34,597 nucleotides of DNA. It comes from Candidatus Peregrinibacteria bacterium (GTDB taxonomy: Bacteria > Patescibacteriota > Gracilibacteria > UBA1369). Below are positions 24,544 to 31,644 of the stretch, in pieces. Within the stretch, counting starts at the first letter, position 1. Each line of letters starts with the position of its first letter. The translations under genes were made by a program, and so were the position numbers. The notes beneath the pieces are model-generated. The model worked only from the letters and a program-made list of their open reading frames with translations. It had not been told where the DNA came from and searched no databases. Location: the NCBI GenBank assembly GCA_014729615.1, contig WJJQ01000039.1, positions 1-34,597 of the forward strand, in the 5' to 3' direction.

Positions 24544-25842
24544 ATGATTAACTCAATCCTTGGCATTCAAACCGCTTTGGCGCAAACAGGTACAACAGCC
24601 GGTAATATAGCTAATGATACTCAAGATCAAATATCCGACATGGTAGCTAGTTTCATAACCAGAATACCATTATTTTTAACAGCGTTAATAATTGCTGTTG
24701 TTTCTTATATAGTCGCCAGGATTGTTAAAAGTGCCGTTGAAAACAGACTCGCGGCACAGGGTTTTGAAGAGGAGCATAAAGGTATTACAAGTTTATCGGG
24801 ACGACTGGCTAACATTGGTGTATTGACACTTGGAATAACAATAGCATTAAGAATTGCGGGAATAGACATTACATCGATAATTGCGGCAGGTGCTTTTGCA
24901 ATTGGATTCGCGCTCAAAGATATTCTTATGAATTTTATTGCGGGAGCAATGATTCTTATTTCAAAACATTACACCATAGGAGATGTGATAGACGTTAATG
25001 GAACAAAAGGTACAATAGAAGAAATACAAACTCGAGCAACCATATTGAAGGGGTTTGATGGAACACGTATTGTGGTTCCGAATTCAGTCCTCTTTAAAAA
25101 CAAAGTTATTAGTTTTACCAGTAACCCGTTCAGAAAATTTCAAGTGGATATTGGCCTGCCCTACGGAATAGATTTGCAAAAAGCCATGGATATAATGAAA
25201 GAGCAGGTTCAAAAAACCCGGAAAGTATTGGTTGAGCCCAAGCCGAGTATTTGGTTGGTAGAGTGGGGAGATTATTCAATAAACTTTAAAATAAATGCCT
25301 GGGTTGAATCACGAGCCGGCTGGATTGGAGTTAGAACCCGTTTAATTAAAAATATTGATAATGCTCTAAAAGAGGAAGGCATTGAAATACCATTTCCGAT
25401 TACTTCAATTGATTTGATAAACAATAAGGAAGAAAATAAACAGGAAAAAGCGGTTAAAAAAGCAATGGAAGAAAAAAGCTCCACTACAGATCAGTCAAAT
25501 GAAGAAGATGAAACTGAAGCCAAAGATATGGGTATAGCGCCTACGCCTGAACAAGTTTCAGCACCCGAATGGCTTAAATCAGCTGCGGCAAATGCATCGA
25601 AAGAGCCGCAACTACCAACGGACCCGAAAGATGAAATTCCGGGATTACAGGCCTTACCTGAAGCAACCGATTCCGGACAAAACCAAAATGAAACCCCCGT
25701 ACCCGGGATAGAGCCTGTGCAACCGACTCAACCCGTACAGCAACAACCCGTACAGCAACAACCGCAGGTGCAACCTATGCAACCCGTGCGGCAAGAAGAG
25801 CCCGTCACACCGCCCCCGGTTACATATCCAAACAATCAATAA
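24544..25842 (+). CDS. MscS-family mechanosensitive channel with Pro/Gln-rich tail
   Basis: Small-conductance mechanosensitive channel that releases osmolytes on hypo-osmotic shock. It has 432 residues. Membrane helices are at about 41-61, 90-106 and 110-140; the last is the pore-lining TM3 (GAFAIGFALKDILMNFIAGA). The beta and alpha/beta vestibule domains follow with YTIGDVIDVNGTKGTIEEIQ, VVPNSVLF and NPFRKF. After about residue 300 there is a long disordered acidic, then Pro/Gln-rich tail (QPTQPVQQQPVQQQPQVQPM), absent from standard MscS. Codons in the tail are repetitive (near-identical cagcaacaacccgta units at 25738-25760). The stop at 25840-25842 abuts the terminator of the antisense RNA. 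Confidence 0.9.
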   Translation: MINSILGIQTALAQTGTTAGNIANDTQDQISDMVASFITRIPLFLTALIIAVVSYIVARIVKSAVENRLAAQGFEEEHKGITSLSGRLANIGVLTLGITIALRIAGIDITSIIAAGAFAIGFALKDILMNFIAGAMILISKHYTIGDVIDVNGTKGTIEEIQTRATILKGFDGTRIVVPNSVLFKNKVISFTSNPFRKFQVDIGLPYGIDLQKAMDIMKEQVQKTRKVLVEPKPSIWLVEWGDYSINFKINAWVESRAGWIGVRTRLIKNIDNALKEEGIEIPFPITSIDLINNKEENKQEKAVKKAMEEKSSTTDQSNEEDETEAKDMGIAPTPEQVSAPEWLKSAAANASKEPQLPTDPKDEIPGLQALPEATDSGQNQNETPVPGIEPVQPTQPVQQQPVQQQPQVQPMQPVRQEEPVTPPPVTYPNNQ

Positions 25843-25866
25843 AAAAAACCTCCACCTGAGTGGAGG
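25841..25866 (-). terminator. Intrinsic terminator of the minus-strand RNA
   Basis: On the minus strand a 7-bp stem CCTCCAC/GTGGAGG (25866-25860 and 25855-25849, loop TCAG) is followed by eight T residues (25848-25841). On the plus strand the hairpin is followed by GTAAAAAT, so it works well only for a minus-strand transcript. It lies right after the MscS stop. Confidence 0.8.
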
Positions 25867-26280
25867 GTAAAAATCCTGATTCTATCAGCAGAAGATAAAA
25901 AGTATATTTTAGAACTGCTGAGAATTTTTGTTTTTGGATTTGTTTTGGTTTTTGTAAACTGTTGACTAGTCAGTTTTTATTTTTTTCTACCTCGTTTTGG
26001 CGAGTTGTTTCCAGTCCTGCCACGGACCGTCTGTTTAGTGTATCTTAACCACCGGTTGGTGAAGAAAAAATACCAGACAGCGGTAGGGTTGGCCCGGTTA
26101 GTCAAGGGGGACCATCACAAAGTAGAGAGAACGAAACAGATAAAGGAAGTTTATATGCTTCGCACTCTCTGCTATAGTATTAAACGAATCCTGGTCTAAT
26201 TTTCAATGGTCTGCTGATGCCTCTACAGAAAATTGGTTCTTGGAGGGCATGATCTCAATAACAATCAAAAATCAGCGTTT
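25841..26280 (-). ncRNA. Candidate structured non-coding RNA, about 435 nt, family unknown
   Basis: This 483-bp gap (25843-26325) has no credible ORF but has a good minus-strand promoter and a strong minus-strand terminator. The RNA between shows many complementary segments: a 9-bp closing helix ATCAGCAGA (26218-26210) with TCTGCTGAT (25892-25884); GACCAT (26211-26206) with ATGGTC (26115-26110); a long hairpin AGAGAG (26170-26165) with CTCTCT (26129-26124), extended by GCGAA/TTCGT; GTCC-GTGGCA-GGAC near 26025; CTCG-CCAAAA-CGAG near 26000; and AAACTG/CAGTTT near 25970. Long A-rich linkers separate these. It does not carry the diagnostic segments of RNase P RNA, tmRNA or SRP RNA. No minus-strand gene follows, so it is not a leader. 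The boundaries are estimates. Confidence 0.6.
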
Positions 26281-26286
26281 CATTAC

Positions 26287-26315
26287 ATTGTATCAAAACT
26301 GTAATAAGAAGTCAA
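26287..26315 (-). promoter_or_regulatory. Promoter of the structured RNA
   Basis: On the minus strand TTGACT (26315-26310) and TACAAT (26292-26287) are 17 bp apart, predicting a start near 26280. It lies directly upstream of, and divergent to, the CofE-like gene start (26326). Confidence 0.65.
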
Positions 26316-26325
26316 ACATACTGTA

Positions 26326-27102
26326 ATGGACAAACACAAGAAAATATTGCAAAACATATTACAGTCAAAAAAGCAAATAATAGAAAAAATGCATATAAAA
26401 GCCATAAAATCTAAAACCATTACACCGCAAGATGATATTATTACATCTTTGTTGGGCACATTACACCGGCATAAAATACCTGAAAAAACAGTGATTATAA
26501 TAGCATCTAAAGTAGTGGCAATTACAGAGGGGCAAACGTGTAATGTTACAGGTAATGAAGACCTTGAAAAACTTGTTAAGAAAGAGGCTGATCAGTACTT
26601 TAAAGGGTCTCCGGTGCCGCTGTCTGTTAAAAACGGAATATTCACACCCTGGAGTGGAATCGATGCCTCGAACGCCGGTAATAACAAAGTAATAAAATGG
26701 CCGGCTGATTCTTCCAAAACCGCGTATGAAATTTGGAAAGCGGTCAAAAAAGCTAAAAATATTAAAAAAATTGGTGTAATTATTGCCGATTCTTTTTGCG
26801 TGCCTCTTCGAAAGGGTACAATTTCAATCGCAATCGGTTATGCCGGATTTGAACCGATTAAAAATTATAAAGGTAAAAAAGACATTTTTAAGCGGACACT
26901 GAATTACAGCCGTCAGAATATGGCAGATATGATTGCAAGCGCCGCCACTTTGGAAATGGGAGAGGGGAGTGAAAAAAAGCCATTTGTTTTGGTTTCAGGC
27001 CTTGATATTAAATTTACAAATAAAAAATCGGACATTCATGACTTGATTCTTAGGCCGGAAGAATGTTTATATAAACCCATATTAAAAAAAATTAATGTTT
27101 AG
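26326..27102 (+). CDS. CofE-like (F420-0:gamma-glutamyl ligase family) protein
   Basis: A 258-residue member of the F420 ligase family. In archaea and actinobacteria CofE adds gamma-linked glutamates to coenzyme F420 using GTP. Motifs here: VIIIASKVVAITEGQ (family 'vvAqKivSkaEGr'), SGIDASNAG (family 'aGID.SNv'), GVIIADSFCVPLRKGTISIA (family 'visDtfGrpwR.G...A'), IGYAGFEPIKNYKGKKDIF, and MADMIASAATLEMGEGSEK. The catalytic region looks intact, but no F420 biosynthetic gene is near, so the true substrate may differ (for example a folate or another cofactor). An N-terminal extension of about 25 residues is basic. It overlaps the purN-like gene by 8 bp, suggesting linked one-carbon or cofactor metabolism. 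Confidence 0.75.
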   Translation: MDKHKKILQNILQSKKQIIEKMHIKAIKSKTITPQDDIITSLLGTLHRHKIPEKTVIIIASKVVAITEGQTCNVTGNEDLEKLVKKEADQYFKGSPVPLSVKNGIFTPWSGIDASNAGNNKVIKWPADSSKTAYEIWKAVKKAKNIKKIGVIIADSFCVPLRKGTISIAIGYAGFEPIKNYKGKKDIFKRTLNYSRQNMADMIASAATLEMGEGSEKKPFVLVSGLDIKFTNKKSDIHDLILRPEECLYKPILKKINV

Positions 27103-27694
27103 ATTAGGAGTACTTGCGTCAACCAGGGGAACAGATTTACAGGCAATTATTGATGAAATAAATGCCGGCGAAATGCCCGGAATTGAAATAGCAATAGTTG
27201 TGAGTAATAAAAAGAATGCATATGTGTTGGAAAGGGCTAAAGAACACAATATTGAGGCCATTCATCTAGATCCGAAAAATCGATCCAAAGAAGAATACGA
27301 CCAAAAACTGGTTAAAATTTTTAGGGAAAAAAATGTGGATTTGGTTTGTTTAATCGGTTACATGAAAATATTGACTCCCGTTTTTGTAAACGCGTTCAAA
27401 AATAAAATTATCAACGTTCATCCCGCTTTAATGCCCAAATATTCGGGGCCGGGGTTTTTTGGAGCGAATGTACATGAACAGGTTTTAAAAAATAAAGAAT
27501 CCGAAACGGGGGCCACGATTCATATCGTAGATGAAGGAGTTGATACCGGCCCCATTTTAATGCAAAAAAGCGTAACCGTTGATAAAAACGACAATGCTGA
27601 ATCCCTAAAAAACAAAGTTCAGGCCCTTGAGAAAGAAATGTATCCCGAAGTAATCAGAATGTTTAAGTCCGGTAAAAATCCTGATCAAAATTAG
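27095..27694 (+). CDS. purN: PurN-like formyltransferase
   Basis: Phosphoribosylglycinamide formyltransferase family, 199 residues, near the usual PurN length; it transfers a formyl group from 10-formyl-THF to GAR in purine synthesis. Present: the N-terminal GVLASTRGTDLQAIIDEI (family 'vLiSGnGSNLQaiid'), INVHPALMPKYSG with catalytic Asn and His (family 'iNiHPSLLP.f.G'), and a DEGVDTGPIL loop with the catalytic Asp. The P-loop-like SGxGSN is replaced by STRGTD, a moderate divergence, so another formyl-acceptor is possible. It overlaps the CofE-like gene by 8 bp and the convergent 214-aa gene by 32 bp. Confidence 0.8.
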   Translation: MFRLGVLASTRGTDLQAIIDEINAGEMPGIEIAIVVSNKKNAYVLERAKEHNIEAIHLDPKNRSKEEYDQKLVKIFREKNVDLVCLIGYMKILTPVFVNAFKNKIINVHPALMPKYSGPGFFGANVHEQVLKNKESETGATIHIVDEGVDTGPILMQKSVTVDKNDNAESLKNKVQALEKEMYPEVIRMFKSGKNPDQN

Positions 27695-28307
27695 ATAAAT
27701 ATATCCAGCCTCCAAAGTCACTGTTTTCAACGTAAAGGTCAAATTCAGTTTGTCGGCATATAGCTGTAGGATTTCCGGCACGACTTATTAAATATATCTC
27801 ATTTGGGCTAATTTTTTTATTGTTTTTCTTCCTTTCATCTAAAAAATCTGTGAGATATTTTGATATCTTTGACCTTAAATCATTGACCTTTTGCTGGTCA
27901 GCATAGCCCAATTCAGAATACAAGTCTCCTTCAACGCCCTCATCATGCTGTAAATAAAAATTTGCCATAAATTCGCCCCAAGCCGGAATTATCCTGAAAT
28001 GCTTGAATAATTCATCATCAGCATTACGCAGAGCATCATGTAATGAATCAAAATCCTCATTTTTACGTATTTTACCGGTGCTTTTATCTATAACCAGTTC
28101 TCCCGTTTTAGGATTAAAAATTTGTATTGAATAGCTGATCCCACCATTGCTTAAGCGAAACACCTTGCTTAATAATTCTCCTTTTAAGTCAAATCTCTGC
28201 CACTCATAAGAATTACCACTTTTTTCCACGCTCCATTTTGAGGCTTTTTTAGTGGTTCTTTCCTTCGAACGCAATTTTTTCGCATCGGGATTTTTCATAG
28301 CCGCCAC
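27663..28307 (-). CDS. Hypothetical cytoplasmic protein, 214 aa
   Basis: Not recognised. The lysine/arginine-rich N-terminus (1-28) is followed by a beta-rich region with WSVEKSGNSYEWQRFDLKGE, FRLSNGGISYSIQIFNPKTG and ELVIDKSTGKI. A mixed C-terminal part ends GGWIYLSNFDQDFYRT. No membrane segments are seen. It is 13 bp downstream of the GT2 glycosyltransferase gene on the same strand, so probably the last gene of that operon. It overlaps purN convergently by 32 bp. Confidence 0.55.
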   Translation of the reverse strand: MAAMKNPDAKKLRSKERTTKKASKWSVEKSGNSYEWQRFDLKGELLSKVFRLSNGGISYSIQIFNPKTGELVIDKSTGKIRKNEDFDSLHDALRNADDELFKHFRIIPAWGEFMANFYLQHDEGVEGDLYSELGYADQQKVNDLRSKISKYLTDFLDERKKNNKKISPNEIYLISRAGNPTAICRQTEFDLYVENSDFGGWIYLSNFDQDFYRT

Positions 28308-28320
28308 AATATATACATTG

Positions 28321-29136
28321 TCAGCTTTTTTTCAATCCTTTTTTTGACCACTTTAAATAATATTTTAACGCGCTAATTACATGATTCCAGAAGACCGCTT
28401 TAAAAAGCAGTGTGCGGAATTTTCCCTGACTTAATCTTTTTTGATAATGCTCAACAACAACTTTAGGATAATAGACCACTTTCTTATCAAGCAAACTGAT
28501 TTCTCTGCATAAATCAAAGTCTTCCATAAATAAAAAATACCTTTTATCAAATCCACCAACCCTGTCCCAAACCTTTTTTGGAATCATCATGGCGGCCCCT
28601 GTAATTAAGTCCACTTCTTGTATTTTATTATGATCAAAGTCAGCCATTAAATATTTGTTTACCCTTTTTTTGAAAAAAGGTAGTTTTCCCAAAAATGAGC
28701 GGTTTAAAACAAGATCCCAAAAACTCATCAACCGTCGGCACGATTCCTGAATTTTACCACTTGAATACCGCAGTTGCGGCCCCAATAAACCGATTTCTTT
28801 ATGCTTTTCCAAATAATCCACCATTTTCTTTAAACTGTTTTCTTTAACGGTTACGTCCGGATTATGAATAAAAATATAGTCGCCTTTTGCAATTCGTGCG
28901 CCCAAATTATTTCCTTTACCAAAGCCAATATTATTAGGTGATTTAATCAAAGTAATTCGCTTTTCTTTTTTTGCCATGTTTAGAAAATCCAAGCTTTCCA
29001 AGTCTGTGGAGGCATTATCGACCACTATTATTTCAAAAGGAAAATTTGTTTTTGATTTTTCCAGAGCTTCAATTGCCAGTTTGGGAAAATACTTGTGATT
29101 GTAGTTAACGATTATTACGGAAACTTTAGGTTTCAT
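28321..29136 (-). CDS. GT2-family glycosyltransferase (rhamnosyltransferase-like)
   Basis: A 271-residue inverting GT-A glycosyltransferase, probably adding a sugar to a lipid-linked glycan at the cytoplasmic membrane face. Motifs: VSVIIVNYNHKYFPKLAIEAL, IVVDNASTD (nucleotide-binding Asp), NIGFGKGNNLGARIAKGDY, and the metal-binding FIHNPDV. Then come SCRRLMSFWDLVLNRS, GAAMMIPKKVWDRVGGFDKR and the catalytic-base region FLFMEDFDLC (ED motif). The pattern resembles WbbL-type rhamnosyltransferases; donor and acceptor cannot be read from sequence. It lies 9 bp downstream of the nucleotidyltransferase gene. Confidence 0.88.
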   Translation of the reverse strand: MKPKVSVIIVNYNHKYFPKLAIEALEKSKTNFPFEIIVVDNASTDLESLDFLNMAKKEKRITLIKSPNNIGFGKGNNLGARIAKGDYIFIHNPDVTVKENSLKKMVDYLEKHKEIGLLGPQLRYSSGKIQESCRRLMSFWDLVLNRSFLGKLPFFKKRVNKYLMADFDHNKIQEVDLITGAAMMIPKKVWDRVGGFDKRYFLFMEDFDLCREISLLDKKVVYYPKVVVEHYQKRLSQGKFRTLLFKAVFWNHVISALKYYLKWSKKGLKKS

Positions 29137-29145
29137 ACCTTTTTC

Positions 29146-30456
29146 TTATGCGATTTTTTTCTTTAACTCATCTCTATAAACTTTTGAAATATCAAGCCTG
29201 TTTTCATATTCTTTTAATTGCCAGGAGCCGGTTATAAATTTTCCATCATCAACATCTTTTTCAACAACAATTCCCGCTCCAATACAGCAATTATTACCGA
29301 TTTTGATTCCCGGCATGAAACTGGTATTCACACCGGAACGGACATTATTACCTGTAATAAGTCCAAATTTATTTCTGCCACTGCTTATTCTTTGTTCCCG
29401 GATTGTAACCTCGATGTCTTTTTCATCGAAGCGCAGATTTCCGGTTACAGTACCTGAACCGAACGAAACATTATTTCCTATAATACTGTCTCCGACATAA
29501 TTTGTGTGTGTCCAGACATCATTTCCAAAATAAGACCTTGCAACTTCAGTACCAAAGCCAACAACACACTTTTTACCCACACATGAATTTCGAACCAGAC
29601 CATTGGTTGCAACAATACTTCCATCACCAATATATGTCGGGCCGTTAACCATCGCGTTGTCCAACACTTTCACCCCCTTGCCCAAATACACATTACCCTT
29701 GATAATTGCGGAATCGGCAATTTCTGCGTCTTCACTATGTATACCTTCCAATTTAGATAAGAAAAAATCCATAACATCCAACACATGCCAGGGATACTTG
29801 ATCGGCTGCCAAAAACCGTCATAAGGAACTGCCTTGATTTTCATGCCATCTTTAATCATTTTATCGACGGCAACTTCGTATTTATCGTCAGAATCGGTTT
29901 TTGCATTACGTATATAGCTTGCTAAAGTATTTCCATCTTCAAAATAGTGAATTACAATATTAACCATATCGCTGGGCTCGTTTCCTTCACCCGGTTTTTC
30001 CATAATTCCGGTGATAAAATTATTTTCATCTGTACTTAAGTACCCGCCCGGAAAATATTTAGACACTTTTTTCCCTACAATCGCTCCGTCAAGGTCGTCA
30101 GAAATACTGGCGGCCATTAGTTTAAAAGCGTCTTTTTCCACCACATCGTTCGAACTTACTATAATCAGCGATTCGTTTTGTGTTATTTCCAAAGCAGACA
30201 AAACACCTCCTGCTTGACCGGCATTTAGATCGGTTTGTTCTACAAGGTGAATTTTATAAGGTAAAGGATCACAAACTTTTTCAATTTTATCCAGATTATG
30301 CTTACCCCCAACTATTATAAAATCATTAAACCCGCTTTCCGCCAAAGTTTCCAGCTGATGCTGAAGCAGCGACTTCCCCATAAATTCCAGAAAAATCTTA
30401 TCTTCAATGGGTTTCAGGCGTTTACTTCTTCCGGCGGCAAGTAATACGACTTTCAT
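29146..30456 (-). CDS. GlmU-like sugar-1-phosphate nucleotidylyltransferase with left-handed beta-helix
   Basis: A 436-residue two-domain protein. The N-terminal nucleotidyltransferase starts MKVVLLAAGRSKRLKPIEDK (family LAAGxGxRLxP...K) and makes NDP-sugars from sugar-1-phosphates. From about residue 245 the C-terminal hexapeptide-repeat helix (IKGNVYLGKGVKV, TYIGDGSIVATNGLV, GNDVWTHTNYVGDSIIGNN) contains the GTVTGNLRFD and GRNKFGLITGNNVRSGVNTS segments. These are typical of the archaeal and GlmU-type bifunctional enzymes, which also acetylate amino sugars. UDP-GlcNAc synthesis is plausible; the exact sugar is uncertain. It overlaps the PurP paralogue stop by one base (30456), indicating translational coupling. 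Confidence 0.83.
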   Translation of the reverse strand: MKVVLLAAGRSKRLKPIEDKIFLEFMGKSLLQHQLETLAESGFNDFIIVGGKHNLDKIEKVCDPLPYKIHLVEQTDLNAGQAGGVLSALEITQNESLIIVSSNDVVEKDAFKLMAASISDDLDGAIVGKKVSKYFPGGYLSTDENNFITGIMEKPGEGNEPSDMVNIVIHYFEDGNTLASYIRNAKTDSDDKYEVAVDKMIKDGMKIKAVPYDGFWQPIKYPWHVLDVMDFFLSKLEGIHSEDAEIADSAIIKGNVYLGKGVKVLDNAMVNGPTYIGDGSIVATNGLVRNSCVGKKCVVGFGTEVARSYFGNDVWTHTNYVGDSIIGNNVSFGSGTVTGNLRFDEKDIEVTIREQRISSGRNKFGLITGNNVRSGVNTSFMPGIKIGNNCCIGAGIVVEKDVDDGKFITGSWQLKEYENRLDISKVYRDELKKKIA

Positions 30457-31631
30457 CAGGTAACTAATAATTCAAGTAAATTTTTCTTTTTGGCTTGCGC
30501 AATTTCCATGGCGATCCTTTCTCCGTAACTTATGCTGTTGCCATATAAATATCCGCTATAAGGAGTAAATCTGGTTCCGGGAGACCCGGGAATACGCATA
30601 CTGACGTCAAAAATTACTATTTCTTCATGACCGTCTTCGGTAATTACGGCACCTTGTAAAGCAAACGGGCCAATAATACCCGGCGGATTTTCTTCCCGCG
30701 TTAGTTTAAGAAAAGCTTCGCCGGCTTTAAATGCTTTTTCAAGAATTGATTCTTTTACGGTACATGTCATATGCCCGTTTTCAATCATTCTTGGCTTCAT
30801 ATATTTCAATACTTCAATTTGCTCAGGCGCGGTTAGGCGTAATATGCCATCAAGATTTGTTTGTCGTCTTATATCTGTTCCCATTAATTCCAATTCTTCA
30901 CTTACAGGTGAATAAAAATAATTAAAATTAACGTGGGCTCCAACTACAAACTCTTCTATAACGGCTCGATCCAACCCTTCCTGGTTGATTATACCCGCTT
31001 CTATTAATTCTTTGGATTTTGTGTAATAATCTTCCGGTGTTGCCGCCACAAAAAAAGCTCGTTCATAAGTTCTGGCAACTTCATTGACTTTCACAAGCAC
31101 CATTCGGTCAATTTCTTCCGGATTATTGTAGATTTTAGGAAATCTGATTCCTGCTTGCTCCAAAAGATAATATTGGTTTTTTTCAACATCTCTTTCTTCA
31201 AGTTTTAACATATTTCGCGTTCCGAAAATTGGCACTTTAAAGTCACTTTCAACCTTCGCGAAATCGCAATATACCCAAAAATACCTGTTATGCACAAAAA
31301 TAGTATTATGTTTTCGCAGTTTTTCCTGAATATCTTCATTCACAATATCACCAAAATTATCAACCAGAATAATGTCGTCAATGCAACCTTTTACCGATTT
31401 CCACGTTTCAGGTTGATCGGGATGAACGTCAATATCCGCCCTTGTTTTAAAATATTTCTTATAAGTGTGTTCTCTGCCTTTTTGGCAAACGGCAAGCGTT
31501 TTAAAACCCAATTTTTTGGCTCCGTGGCATACATCGAGAGCGCTATGACCACCCAAAACTCCGATAGTAATTTTATCGGGATCATAACCGTTTAAAGTTT
31601 CCAGTATTAACTGATGAGAAATTGCAGACAT
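30456..31631 (-). CDS. PurP-family ATP-grasp protein (divergent paralogue)
   Basis: PurP makes FAICAR from AICAR, formate and ATP in archaea. This copy has 391 residues from the chosen ATG at 31631. A longer frame starts at 31679 but runs into the upstream purP end and adds 16 residues without family support. Recognised: ITIGVLGGHSALDVCHGAKK, TLAVCQKGRE, VFVHNRYFWVY, FGTRNMLKLEE, MGTDIRRQTNLDGILRL, GIIGPFALQGAVI and FDVSMRIPGSPGTRF. Compared with its neighbour, His-Gly-Ser and KFxGAKGG are changed (HNRYF, KVNEVARTYERAFF). It therefore probably has an altered substrate, as seen for archaeal PurP paralogues, or forms a hetero-complex. Confidence 0.75.
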   Translation of the reverse strand: MSAISHQLILETLNGYDPDKITIGVLGGHSALDVCHGAKKLGFKTLAVCQKGREHTYKKYFKTRADIDVHPDQPETWKSVKGCIDDIILVDNFGDIVNEDIQEKLRKHNTIFVHNRYFWVYCDFAKVESDFKVPIFGTRNMLKLEERDVEKNQYYLLEQAGIRFPKIYNNPEEIDRMVLVKVNEVARTYERAFFVAATPEDYYTKSKELIEAGIINQEGLDRAVIEEFVVGAHVNFNYFYSPVSEELELMGTDIRRQTNLDGILRLTAPEQIEVLKYMKPRMIENGHMTCTVKESILEKAFKAGEAFLKLTREENPPGIIGPFALQGAVITEDGHEEIVIFDVSMRIPGSPGTRFTPYSGYLYGNSISYGERIAMEIAQAKKKNLLELLVT

Positions 31632-31644
31632 AATGTAAAAATAG

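Noticed and set aside
25738..25800. Tandem repeats or CRISPR-like array
   Set aside because: The short CAACCCGTACAGCAA repeats encode the Pro/Gln tail of the MscS protein; no spaced direct repeats of CRISPR type occur anywhere in the window.
26005..26199. Plus-strand 64-codon ORF in the RNA region
   Set aside because: It lies in strongly self-complementary DNA, resembles no protein and lacks a promoter on that strand.
25841..26280. Identity of the structured RNA as RNase P RNA
   Set aside because: The segment CAG..GTCCGTGGCA..GAAAC near 26010-26035 looks like part of E. coli RNase P RNA, but the universal GAGGAAAGUCC and ACAGAA-CCGGCUUA blocks are missing on the same strand.
25841..26280. 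tmRNA or SRP RNA
   Set aside because: No tag-peptide frame, no T-arm GGUUCGA and no CCA end; no GGAAGGAAGCAGC-type SRP loop.
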